Positions 1-6,662 of a stretch of DNA of 7,415 nt are shown here, in pieces. Origin of the DNA: Anaerolineales bacterium (lineage in GTDB: Bacteria > Chloroflexota > Anaerolineae > Anaerolineales > E44-bin32). Each line of letters begins with the position of its first letter. The stretch's first letter is position 1. The position numbers were made by a program, and so were the translations under genes. The notes under the pieces are model-generated. The model searched no databases, was not told the origin of the DNA, and saw nothing but the letters and a program-made list of their open reading frames with translations. Location of the stretch: assembly GCA_023250385.1 (NCBI GenBank), contig JAHFAU010000098.1, forward strand, positions 1 through 7,415. Reading direction: 5' to 3'.

Positions 1-805
1 GGTCCGATCCTCCGGTCACGTTGAACAGGATCCCGCGGGCGCCGTCGATGGTGATGTCGAGCAGGTGGCTGGAAATGGCTTGCTCGGCCGCCACCCGGGC
101 CCGATCCTCACCGCTGGCCTTGCCGACCGCCATCAGGGCCGCCCCACCCTCCGACATGATGGTGCGCACGTCGGCAAAGTCCAGGTTGATCAACCCCGGA
201 ACGGTGATCAGCTCGCTGATGCCCTGAATGCCTTGGTGCAGCACGTCATCGGCCAGGCGGAAGGCCTGCTGCAGGCTGGCCCGTTTGTCGGCAAGCTGCA
301 GCAGCCGGTCGTTCGGGATCACGATCAGGGTGTCCACCTTTTCCTTCAGGTTGTCGATCCCGGTCTCGGCACACTGGCCGCGCTTGGCGCCCTCGAAGGT
401 GAACGGGCGGGTCACGACCCCGATCGTCAGCGCGCCGATCTCTTTGGCGACCTGGGCGATGATCGGGGCGGCTCCGGTCCCGGTCCCGCCGCCGATCCCG
501 GCGGCGAGAAAAACCATATCGGAACCCTTGAGCACCTCATACACCTCTTCGGCCGACTCTTCGGCGGCCTTCTTGCCGATCTCGGGATCCCCTCCCGCGC
601 CGAGGCCGCGGGTGAGTTTGTCTCCGATCCGCACCCGAGTGGGCGCGTTGGAGAGCAGGAGCGCCTGGGCATCGGTGTTGATGGCCACAAATTCGATGCC
701 GGCCAGGCCCTCCTCGATCATTCGATTGACGGCGTTGCTGCCTCCGCCGCCGACTCCGACGACCTTGATTCGAGCAAATGATTCGATCTGTGGTGCACGT
801 TGCAT
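1..805 (-). CDS. ftsZ: Cell division protein FtsZ (partial, C-terminus beyond the window)
   Basis: Tubulin-like GTPase that polymerises into the cytoplasmic division ring. The window holds the first 268 codons and then runs off at base 1. Visible motifs are the N-terminal glycine-rich nucleotide loop GVGGGGSNAVNRM (residues 17-29), NTDAQAL (43-49), the tubulin signature GGGTGTG (105-111), TRPFTFEG (132-139), and the T7 synergy loop NLDFADV (207-213), whose aspartates complete the catalytic site of the neighbouring subunit. The GTPase domain is therefore mostly present. The last strands, the linker and the C-terminal tail that binds FtsA lie outside. The ATG start is fixed by a strong Shine-Dalgarno AGGAGGG five bases upstream. 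It follows ftsA after a 47-bp gap, the longest in the window. Identification is certain. It looks intact as far as it can be read. Confidence 0.98.
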   Translation of the reverse strand, partial: MQRAPQIESFARIKVVGVGGGGSNAVNRMIEEGLAGIEFVAINTDAQALLLSNAPTRVRIGDKLTRGLGAGGDPEIGKKAAEESAEEVYEVLKGSDMVFLAAGIGGGTGTGAAPIIAQVAKEIGALTIGVVTRPFTFEGAKRGQCAETGIDNLKEKVDTLIVIPNDRLLQLADKRASLQQAFRLADDVLHQGIQGISELITVPGLINLDFADVRTIMSEGGAALMAVGKASGEDRARVAAEQAISSHLLDITIDGARGILFNVTGGSD

Positions 806-852
806 GGCTTCCCTCCTCTGCGTTTCTCGCTCGAGTTTTGTCCTGACCCTGG
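806..852 (-). other. ftsA-ftsZ intergenic spacer
   Basis: This 47-bp stretch between the ftsA stop (TAA, 855-853) and the ftsZ ATG is the only gap above 10 bp in the window. It contains the ftsZ ribosome binding site and an A-rich segment (ACAAAACTCGAGCGAGAAAC). I see no clear -35/-10 pair and no terminator hairpin, so continued transcription from ftsA is the simplest reading. A separate ftsZ promoter inside ftsA cannot be excluded by eye. Confidence 0.6.
811..817 (-). promoter_or_regulatory. Ribosome binding site of ftsZ
   Basis: AGGAGGG lies five bases before the ATG at 805. It is the strongest Shine-Dalgarno in the window, which suits the high FtsZ levels usual in bacteria, and it fixes the start. 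Confidence 0.85.
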
Positions 853-2100
853 TTAGCCCGGGAGCAGGCGTTTCAACAGTTCGGCCGCGCGCCGCAGTTC
901 GAAGCGCGGCCAGTGATTTGAACGATGGTCGAGCAACAGGTGTTCGCTTTGCAATTGGGCCCAGTGCAGCAGCCCGACGCTGGCCGAGTAGGCCGGGTCG
1001 TTCAGCTTGTCGACCAAACCTCGCAGGTTATCCGGCTGGCCCTTGCGCACCGGGAGCTGCAGCACGTCGCCCGCCACCAGGTCGATCCCCGGCAGCCGGC
1101 TGGCGCCGCCGGTGAGCACTACTCCCGCCGGCAGCAGCGCGTCGTAGCCAGAGCGCTTGATCTCCTGCCGCACTAATCCAAATAGCTCCTCCGCCCGCGG
1201 CTCCAGGATCTCGGCCAGATCGGCGAGGCGTACCTGCACGGTGCTGCCCTGGCCGAACGGCCGCACAGTCACCAGCTGCTCGTGATCGCCGGGCGGCACC
1301 CGGCAAGTCCCGTGGCGCAGCTTCAGCGACTCGGCGGTCTCGATGGGCAGATGCAGACCCTGGGCGACGTCGCTGGTCATCAGATCACCGCCGACCGGGA
1401 TCACGGCCGATTGCCAGGAGGCCCCCTCGATATACACCCCAATGTCGCAGGTCCCGCCGCCGATGTCGCACACCACCACGCCCATCTCACGTTCGGTCTC
1501 GCTGAGCACCAGCTCGCCGGCGGCGAGCGAGGAGAGCACGAACCCGTCCACCGTCAGCCCGGCCGCTTCCACACATTTCTCCAAATTGCGCAGGGCGGTG
1601 GTGCTGGCGGTGACGACGTGGGCATCCACCTCCAACCGGTAGCCGTACATGCCAATCGCGGAGCGGATCCCGTCCTGACCGTCGACCACGTAGCCGCGGG
1701 GCAGCACGTGCACCAACTCGCGATTGAATGGGATCGCAATCGAGCGGGCGGCGTCGAGCGCCCGCGAGACGTCGTCGTAGCCGATGGTCCGCCCGGTCAC
1801 GCCGGCCATCCCTTTGCTGTTCAATGACTCGATCTGGCCGCCGGAGAGGCTGACCAACACCGAGGTGATCTCATATCCGGAGGTGCGTTCGGCCTTGTCC
1901 TTGACTTGCTCGATCGCCTTGGTCAGCGCTTCCAGATTGACCACCCCACCCTTGCGCATGCCGAGGGAGGGGACGATCCCGACCCCGATCACCCGCATCC
2001 GGCGCTCCGGGTCCAAATGCCCTACAAGCAGGCAGACCTTAGTGGTACCGATGTCCAGCCCGACGAAAACGGTCTCGTCTGCTCCGAGCAGTGTCGCCAC
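853..2100 (-). CDS. ftsA: Cell division protein FtsA (actin-like membrane anchor of FtsZ)
   Basis: Actin/Hsp70-fold ATPase that tethers FtsZ filaments to the membrane and recruits later divisome proteins. The 415 residues are a usual FtsA length. Visible are the phosphate-1 loop LDIGTTK (15-21), the FtsA-specific 1C/SHS2 region including MYGYRLEVDAHVVTAS (151-166), the phosphate-2 loop DIGGGTCDI (212-220) and the adenosine motif VVLTGGASRLPGI (327-339). The C-terminus (399-414, RFELRRAAELLKRLL) is a basic amphipathic helix of the kind used for membrane targeting. I chose the GTG at 2100: it has GAGG five bases upstream, starts two bases after the ftsQ stop, and puts the first beta strand (VFVGLDIG) about ten residues in. 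The frame stays open 82 codons further up, but that part lies inside ftsQ and reads as Arg/Gly-rich shadow. Close spacing suggests coupling to ftsQ. Confidence 0.97.
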   Translation of the reverse strand: MATLLGADETVFVGLDIGTTKVCLLVGHLDPERRMRVIGVGIVPSLGMRKGGVVNLEALTKAIEQVKDKAERTSGYEITSVLVSLSGGQIESLNSKGMAGVTGRTIGYDDVSRALDAARSIAIPFNRELVHVLPRGYVVDGQDGIRSAIGMYGYRLEVDAHVVTASTTALRNLEKCVEAAGLTVDGFVLSSLAAGELVLSETEREMGVVVCDIGGGTCDIGVYIEGASWQSAVIPVGGDLMTSDVAQGLHLPIETAESLKLRHGTCRVPPGDHEQLVTVRPFGQGSTVQVRLADLAEILEPRAEELFGLVRQEIKRSGYDALLPAGVVLTGGASRLPGIDLVAGDVLQLPVRKGQPDNLRGLVDKLNDPAYSASVGLLHWAQLQSEHLLLDHRSNHWPRFELRRAAELLKRLLPG

Positions 2101-2102
2101 GA

Positions 2103-3074
2103 TTACCTCGCCACCTTGTAGTACGGCGCGGAAGGATCCGCAATGTTGACCAACTCGACGGCCACCCCGCGCTCCATCAGCGCAGCGGTCAATGCTGCAT
2201 AGACGTGCAGCTTGGGGTCGAGGTCCCCACCCTGGCCGACAATGACTCTCCAGCCGCGGGGGTCCTCGAACCCGATCCCATCGAGCGGGCTGTAGGTCAG
2301 GTCGCCAATATGCGGCAGCTGCTCGGCGACCGCCACCGCTTCCCACAACACCTGGGGGAGGATCGCCGGGAGCAGCGCGTCCTTATCGATCTCCAGTACC
2401 GGCTCGTCAGAGACGATGCGCACCAGCCCCGGGTAGGGCTCGCGCTGGATGAAGGCAACGCCGGAGGCGTTCAGCCACCAGACTTGCGAACCGTCTTGCC
2501 ATTCGACGATCGGCCGGCGCTCCTGCACTTCAATGCTGACCTTGTTCGGCCAGCGCACCCGCACCACCGCCCGGTCAATCTCGGCATACGAATCCAGCCG
2601 CTGCTCGACCGCCTCCGGATCCACCGCAAAGGAGGGCAATCCGCGCAGATGGGCGATCGAACGGACCTGGGCTTCACTCATTAATTTGGCGCCCACGATT
2701 CCAATGTCGGTGACCTCGAATCGACTGCCGGTCCAGGCCGCGTGGAGGGTGAGGCCCCACACGGCGAGCAGCACGGCGGTCATCGCCCGCGGTCCCAGCC
2801 GCAGCGCGGGCAGGGCTGGCAAGCTCAGCTCTGCGCCGATTTCGACCGGGAGGGCCAGCGTACGGCGGCGGCGCGGGCGGGCGGTGCGTCCCGAGTGCGG
2901 CCTGGCCGTGCCGCCTTGCCACGGACCGGCCGCTGCAATTGGGCGCAAACGGGCGGAAGTTCCCGACCGTGGGCGGGCGGCCGGCTCACTATCAGACGCA
3001 ATGCGCGCCCGTCGGCGGCGCACCGCGTCGGCCCGGGTACGCGGCCGGCGCAACGAACGTCCTAACAAGGCCAT
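2103..3074 (-). CDS. ftsQ: Cell division protein FtsQ (DivIB family)
   Basis: Bitopic membrane protein that links the cytoplasmic ring to the septal peptidoglycan machinery; in the known family it binds the FtsB/FtsL (DivIC/FtsL) pair. The 323 residues divide into a long arginine-rich cytoplasmic tail (1-95), one membrane span (about 97-115, MTAVLLAVWGLTLHAAW), an extracytoplasmic POTRA domain (about 119-190, starting FEVTDIGIVGAKLMSEAQV and including the segment RVRWPNKVSIEVQERRP), and a FtsQ beta domain to the end (YYKVAR). The ATG at 3074 has AGGGAGG four bases upstream, in the 10-bp gap after ddl. The next ATG (residue 98) would remove the tail and truncate the span. The tail is unusual in having about 21 Arg and no Lys in its first 75 residues. 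Sequence conservation in FtsQ is low, so the call rests on domain layout and position between ddl and ftsA. Confidence 0.94.
   Translation of the reverse strand: MALLGRSLRRPRTRADAVRRRRARIASDSEPAARPRSGTSARLRPIAAAGPWQGGTARPHSGRTARPRRRRTLALPVEIGAELSLPALPALRLGPRAMTAVLLAVWGLTLHAAWTGSRFEVTDIGIVGAKLMSEAQVRSIAHLRGLPSFAVDPEAVEQRLDSYAEIDRAVVRVRWPNKVSIEVQERRPIVEWQDGSQVWWLNASGVAFIQREPYPGLVRIVSDEPVLEIDKDALLPAILPQVLWEAVAVAEQLPHIGDLTYSPLDGIGFEDPRGWRVIVGQGGDLDPKLHVYAALTAALMERGVAVELVNIADPSAPYYKVAR
2106..2109 (-). promoter_or_regulatory. Ribosome binding site deciding the GTG start of ftsA
   Basis: GAGG inside the last codons of ftsQ sits five bases before the GTG at 2100-2098. It supports this short start over the ATG at 2346 that is open in the same frame. 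Confidence 0.7.
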
Positions 3075-3078
3075 CTAG

Positions 3079-3085
3079 CCTCCCT
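3079..3085 (-). promoter_or_regulatory. Ribosome binding site of ftsQ overlapping the ddl stop codon
   Basis: AGGGAGG starts on the last base of the ddl TGA and ends four bases before the ftsQ ATG. It supports the long start that includes the arginine-rich tail. Confidence 0.75.
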
Positions 3086-4191
3086 CACGCTGCGCCCTCG
3101 TAGCTACGCACCAGCTTCTGGGTCTGTGCGTGGCGCGCCTGAGCCAATTCGATCAAGCGGTCCATCAATTCTGGATATGGAATCCCGCTGGCTTCCCACA
3201 ACTTGGGATACATGCTGATCCGGGTGAAGCCCGGGATGGTGTTGATTTCATTCATGTAGAGCCGTCCACTCTCCTCGTCCAACAGCAGGTCCGCCCGAGC
3301 CATCCCCGCCCCATCGATTGCCCGGTAGGCCTCGATCGCGATCCGGCGGGCCTCTTCGGCGGTCTCCTCGTCGATCGGGGCCGGAATGATCAGCTCGGAG
3401 CGTTCGTCGATGTACTTGGCCCGGTAGCTGTAAAACTCGTCGCTCGGGATCACTTCTCCGGGCACGGAGGCTTCCGGCTCTTCATTGCCGAGCACCGCGA
3501 CCTCGATCTCCCGCCCCTCGATCCCGCGTTCGACCAGCACCCGCCGGTCGTATTGGGCAGCTTCCATCAAGCCCTCGAGCAGATCGGAGCGGCCGCGCAC
3601 CTTGCTGATCCCAACCGAGGAGCCCAGGTTGGCCGGTTTGACGAAGAGCGGATATCCGGCGACGGCCTCGGCTCGATCGAGCGCCCGGTCGAGATCGGTC
3701 ACGAGCTCGGTTGTGTTGAGCACGAGAGAGTCCAACACCGGAATTCCGCGGGCGCGCATGACCTCTTTGAAGAGCCCCTTGTCCATCGCCACCGCCGATG
3801 CCAGCACGCCGGCCCCAACGTAAGGAAGTTCGGCCAACTCGAACAGGCCCTGGATCGTGCCGTCCTCGCCGAATGTCCCGTGCAGCACTGGAAACGCCAG
3901 GTCCAGCTCGGCAATCTGCTCCCAGGCGCCGTGCTCGGCGCGGCCTACCAGGCCATGCGCCCCGGGGTGGGCCAGGATCGCGGCGGGGGTCAACTCGCCG
4001 ACTTCGCCCCGTTCGAATGCGCCCAGCACGTCGTCGCCGGTCAACCAGTCTCCTGCATGGGTAATCCCGACCTGAATCACTTCGTATTTCTCACGATCCA
4101 GCGCGCCCAAGACCGACCGGGCGGACAGCAATGAGATCTCATGTTCTCCTGATCGCCCGCCGAAGAGTACGGCCAGGCGGAGCCTAGGCAT
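3085..4191 (-). CDS. ddl: D-alanine--D-alanine ligase
   Basis: ATP-grasp ligase that joins two D-Ala molecules in the cytoplasm; the dipeptide is then added by MurF to complete the muropeptide stem. The 368 residues match the family. Visible are the N-terminal GGRSGEHEIS (11-20), the first signature HGTFGEDGTIQG (104-115), MDKGLFK (136-142), the ATP-binding strand KPANLGSSVGISK (185-197), EFYSYRAKY (252-260), ARADLLLDE (298-306) with the conserved Arg, and the second signature MNEINTIPGFTRISMYPKLW (313-332), which carries metal ligands. The Tyr of AKY (260) corresponds to the residue that favours D-Ala as second substrate; D-lactate ligases have Phe at this place. I therefore infer a normal vancomycin-sensitive D-Ala-D-Ala product. 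The ATG overlaps the end of murB by 8 bp. Only a weak GGA lies upstream, so coupling to murB is likely. Confidence 0.97.
   Translation of the reverse strand: MPRLRLAVLFGGRSGEHEISLLSARSVLGALDREKYEVIQVGITHAGDWLTGDDVLGAFERGEVGELTPAAILAHPGAHGLVGRAEHGAWEQIAELDLAFPVLHGTFGEDGTIQGLFELAELPYVGAGVLASAVAMDKGLFKEVMRARGIPVLDSLVLNTTELVTDLDRALDRAEAVAGYPLFVKPANLGSSVGISKVRGRSDLLEGLMEAAQYDRRVLVERGIEGREIEVAVLGNEEPEASVPGEVIPSDEFYSYRAKYIDERSELIIPAPIDEETAEEARRIAIEAYRAIDGAGMARADLLLDEESGRLYMNEINTIPGFTRISMYPKLWEASGIPYPELMDRLIELAQARHAQTQKLVRSYEGAA
4184..4191 (-). other. 8-bp overlap between murB end and ddl start
   Basis: The bases ATGCCTAG hold both the ddl ATG and the murB TAG in different frames. Ribosomes ending on murB can restart on ddl, which explains the weak ribosome binding site there. 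Confidence 0.85.
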
Positions 4192-5110
4192 GGCGTTTCC
4201 ATTTCCCTACCAGCTCGATTTCAAGCTCGAGCTCCACTCCAAACTGCTCGGCGACCCGAGTTCGGGCCCGCTCGATCAACGCGAAGACATCGCTCGCCCG
4301 GCCGCCGCCCTCGTTGACGAAGAAGTTGGCATGCAGCCGGCTGATCTCGACTGCCCCCTGCCGGCTGCCTTTCAATCCGGCCGCCTCGATCAGCCGACCA
4401 GCGGCCTCGCCCGGTGGGTTCTTGAACATCGAACCCAGGCTGGCGCCGGTCGGTTGGGTGCGCTGGCGGTTCTCGTTGAACTCGGCCATCCGCGCCCGAA
4501 CCGCCTCCGGTTCAGACTGGGACACTCGAAACTGGCCGCTCAGCACCACCGCCTGCCCGGGATTGCGTTTGAGCCGGCTCGTGCGATAGCCAAATTCCAA
4601 TTCGGCCGCGCTCCACGCCCGCCGCTCACCGCTGCGATCAATGATTTCGGCCTGTTCCAACACCCCGGCGATGTCGCTGCCGTGGGCACCCGCATTTCCG
4701 ACCACTGCCCCACCGACACTTCCCGGCACGGTCGCCGCCCACTCCAACCCGGACAGTCCTCGCTCGGCTGCCCGGCGGGCGGTGCCTCCCAGGCTGGCGC
4801 CGGACTCGGCCCACACCCGAATTTCGGGCTCGGTCTCGAACCGCACCGCCCGGGCCTGATTAAGCACTACCACCCCCGTCACTCCGGCGTCCGCGATCAA
4901 TACGTTCGAGCCGCCTCCCAGCACCCGAAACTCGATCTGCAGCTCCCACAGCCGGCGGGCGGCCGATTCGAGCTCGGCGGCCGAGCGGATGGTCAGCAGG
5001 TACTCGGCCGGACCGCCGATCCGGGCCGCGGTGTAGGGCGCCAGCGGGGCGCCGGCCTGCAGCCCCTCCGGGAACGCGTTCCGCAGCTGCTTGTCCGTGT
5101 CGCCGGACAA
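4184..5110 (-). CDS. murB: UDP-N-acetylenolpyruvoylglucosamine reductase MurB
   Basis: FAD enzyme that uses NADPH to reduce UDP-GlcNAc-enolpyruvate to UDP-MurNAc, the substrate of the MurC encoded just upstream. The 308 residues fit the compact type found in most Gram-positive-like lineages. Visible are YTAARIGGPAEYL (26-38), the FAD-binding GGGSNVLI (65-72), TVPGSVGGAVVGNAGAHG (127-144), GYRTSR (174-179) with an active-site Arg, GSMFKNP (226-232) whose Ser227 is the expected proton donor, EISRLHANFFVN (255-266), and a C-terminal Glu near 297 matching the catalytic Glu of the family. The start is TTG at 5110: it is the first start codon after an in-frame TGA at 5116-5114, which ends the preceding small ORF. 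There is no good Shine-Dalgarno, so initiation probably depends on ribosomes finishing that ORF. A start further in would cut into the sequence before YTAARIGG, though the family core begins only near residue 17. Confidence 0.95.
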   Translation of the reverse strand: MSGDTDKQLRNAFPEGLQAGAPLAPYTAARIGGPAEYLLTIRSAAELESAARRLWELQIEFRVLGGGSNVLIADAGVTGVVVLNQARAVRFETEPEIRVWAESGASLGGTARRAAERGLSGLEWAATVPGSVGGAVVGNAGAHGSDIAGVLEQAEIIDRSGERRAWSAAELEFGYRTSRLKRNPGQAVVLSGQFRVSQSEPEAVRARMAEFNENRQRTQPTGASLGSMFKNPPGEAAGRLIEAAGLKGSRQGAVEISRLHANFFVNEGGGRASDVFALIERARTRVAEQFGVELELEIELVGKWKRHA

Positions 5111-5113
5111 GAA

Positions 5114-5296
5114 TCACAGCTTGCGAACTTTGGCGATCAGCCGGCCGAGCAGCTCCGGCTCGGGCGTTCCGTCCGGGTCCAGCAACAGCGGCCGGGACGG
5201 CATCTGCCCGTGGAGCCGTTTGAGCGCCAGGCGCATCTTCAGCTGCACCTTGCGATCCTGCTCGAGGACACGCCGGGCACTACTGTTCTCAGGCAT
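5114..5296 (-). CDS. Small basic protein of unknown function between murC and murB
   Basis: I do not recognise this 60-residue protein. It has about 13 basic and 7 acidic residues, no membrane span and no signal peptide. It looks like a charged helix (about 5-29, ARRVLEQDRKVQLKMRLALK), a Pro-containing turn (33-47), then a short helix ending KVRKL. It is likely to be translated: AGGAG sits six bases before its ATG, its start overlaps the murC stop by 8 bp, and it fills a gap that would otherwise be the only large hole in a tightly packed operon. It lies in the same frame as murB, with only TGA and TTC between its last codon and the murB TTG. It may be a small accessory protein, a coupling leader for murB, or a detached N-terminal extension of MurB. 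Existence of the ORF is reasonably supported; its function is unknown. Confidence 0.6.
   Translation of the reverse strand: MPENSSARRVLEQDRKVQLKMRLALKRLHGQMPSRPLLLDPDGTPEPELLGRLIAKVRKL
5289..5296 (-). other. 8-bp overlap between murC end and the small ORF start
   Basis: ATGCCTGA contains the ATG of the small ORF and the TGA of murC in different frames. Its first six bases match the murB-ddl overlap (ATGCCTAG). Confidence 0.75.
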
Positions 5297-6662
5297 GCCA
5301 CTCTCCTCTCGACTCTAAATTAAGGCTCTCCAAGACGAGCCTGCCCACTCGATTCCCGTCGCCGGCGCTGAGGGTGAGCACGACCGATCCGGGTTTGATC
5401 TCCGCGATCAGCCGCTCCGCGGCGCGCTCCAGCTCGGGGATGAACCGCACGTCTTTTCCTGCAATCTGGCTTGCCAGCCGTTCGGCGCTCACTTCCGGAT
5501 CGAGCGGCTCGCGGGAGGCGTAGATGTCGAGCACGATCACATGATTGGCCGCGCCAAAGGAGTGCGCCAAGCGATCGGCGAAGGCCTTGGTGCGGCTGTA
5601 GGTGTGGGGCTGAAACACTACCCACAGATCGGCCTGCGGGTAGCGCTGGCGGGCTGCCTGCAGGGTGGCCTCGATTTCGCTGGGATGATGGGCATAGTCG
5701 TCGATCACCGTCACACCCTGGGCTTCGCCCAACAGTTCGAATCTCCGTCCGACGCCGCGGAACTTGGCCAGCGCCGATCGGGCCGCCCCGAACCCCACCC
5801 CCAACGGATCAACCGCCGCAATTGCGGCCAGCGCGTTGCGCACGTTGTGCAGCCCGGGCAGCCGCAGCCGAACCAGCCCCAGCAGATCCTCGCCGTGCAG
5901 GGCGAGAAAATCCGAACCGCCGGCCGAGTTGTCCCGGATCTCCTCGGCCCGCCACTCAGCGGCCGGGCTCAGACCGTAGCTCATCCGGCGCAGCCCGGGC
6001 GCACTCAGCTCGGCGGCCACCGGATCGTCGGCACACACGATCAGGGTTTCTTGAATCTGGCTCACGAACTGTTCGAAGGCCGCCCGGAACTCTGCGGCGC
6101 TTAGGTAGTAGTCTGGATGGTCGTGCTCGACGTTGGTGACGACCGCCAGGAACGGATGCAGCGCCAGGAACGTGCGATCGTATTCATCGGCCTCGATCAC
6201 GAAGTGGCGGCCGGCGCCGTGTCGGGCGTTGACCCCGAAATCGGCCGGGATCCCGCCAATGATGAAGCTCGGCTGCAATCCCGCCTCGCTCAGGATCCAG
6301 GCGATCATGGCGGTGGTGGTGGTCTTGCCATGGGTGCCGGCAACCGCCAGCGTCTGGTAGCCGGCGACCAGCTCACCAAGAAATGCGGGACGCCGCAGGA
6401 CCGGAATGCCGGCGGCCTCGGCGGCAGCCAACTCGGGATTTCCGGCTTGGATGGCGGACGAGGCGATCACCAGGTCGGCGCCGGCGACGGCCTGGGCGGT
6501 GTGCCCGATCGTGATCGGCATGCCGGCGGCAGCCAGTGCGGCGGCGAACGGGGAGTTGGCCTGATCCGAACCGCTCACCTGCTCACCTCGCTCCATCAAG
6601 ATCCTCGCAATCGCAGACAATCCTGCGCCTCCAATTCCAACCAGATGGACCCGCCGACTCAT
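5289..6662 (-). CDS. murC: UDP-N-acetylmuramate--L-alanine ligase MurC
   Basis: Cytoplasmic ATP-dependent Mur ligase that adds the first stem residue, L-Ala, to UDP-MurNAc. The 457 residues fit the family. The N-terminal Rossmann-like domain carries VHLVGIGGAGLSAIAR (5-20), the glycine motif that binds the UDP-sugar. The central ATPase domain shows the P-loop GTHGKTTTT (109-117), EADEYDR (157-163), NVEHDHPD (177-184) and HNVRNALAA (272-280). The C-terminal domain starts near RRFE (306-309) and shows DDYAHHP (321-327) and FQPHTYSRT (350-358). HNVRNA with the HHP motif separates MurC from MurD, MurE and MurF. Near the C-terminus SAGDGNRVG (432-440) replaces the commoner GAGDI form. The ATG overlaps the stop of the upstream membrane protein in an ATGA, and no Shine-Dalgarno is seen, so translation is probably coupled. 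Confidence 0.98.
   Translation of the reverse strand: MSRRVHLVGIGGAGLSAIARILMERGEQVSGSDQANSPFAAALAAAGMPITIGHTAQAVAGADLVIASSAIQAGNPELAAAEAAGIPVLRRPAFLGELVAGYQTLAVAGTHGKTTTTAMIAWILSEAGLQPSFIIGGIPADFGVNARHGAGRHFVIEADEYDRTFLALHPFLAVVTNVEHDHPDYYLSAAEFRAAFEQFVSQIQETLIVCADDPVAAELSAPGLRRMSYGLSPAAEWRAEEIRDNSAGGSDFLALHGEDLLGLVRLRLPGLHNVRNALAAIAAVDPLGVGFGAARSALAKFRGVGRRFELLGEAQGVTVIDDYAHHPSEIEATLQAARQRYPQADLWVVFQPHTYSRTKAFADRLAHSFGAANHVIVLDIYASREPLDPEVSAERLASQIAGKDVRFIPELERAAERLIAEIKPGSVVLTLSAGDGNRVGRLVLESLNLESRGEWHA
5303..5307 (-). promoter_or_regulatory. Ribosome binding site of the 60-residue ORF, inside the murC 3' end
   Basis: AGGAG within GAGAGGAGAG lies six bases before the ATG at 5296. It is the main sequence argument that the small ORF is translated and not a spacer. 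Confidence 0.7.
6659..6662 (-). other. ATGA stop-start overlap feeding murC
   Basis: The TGA of the membrane protein and the ATG of murC share four bases. The upstream 20 bases (TTCATCATCGTTGTCTTTGT) contain no ribosome binding site, so murC translation should depend on that of the membrane protein. Confidence 0.85.

Noticed and set aside
65..781. 238-codon plus-strand open frame opposite ftsZ
   Set aside because: It is antisense to clearly coding ftsZ, has no recognisable domain and has the composition expected of a GC-rich shadow frame.
806..852. Promoter or terminator in the ftsA-ftsZ gap
   Set aside because: There is no convincing -35/-10 pair and no stable stem followed by a T run. The CTCGAGCGAG palindrome is too tight to form a useful hairpin.
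2101..2346. Upstream 82-codon extension of ftsA from an ATG at 2346
   Set aside because: It lies wholly inside ftsQ in another frame, reads as Arg/Gly-rich sequence without the FtsA fold, and the GTG at 2100 has a proper ribosome binding site.
3130..4134. 334-codon plus-strand open frame opposite ddl
   Set aside because: It is a shadow of ddl, which carries all ligase motifs. The antisense product shows no family features.
3085..4191. Possible D-Ala-D-Lac (vancomycin resistance type) ligase
   Set aside because: The specificity position in YRAKY is Tyr, as in D-Ala-D-Ala ligases, and not Phe; the gene sits in a housekeeping cluster.
4190..5323. 377-codon plus-strand open frame covering murB and the small ORF
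   Set aside because: Despite its length, it is the mirror of murB codons (rich in Gln, Pro, Gly, Arg), with no ribosome binding site or domain.
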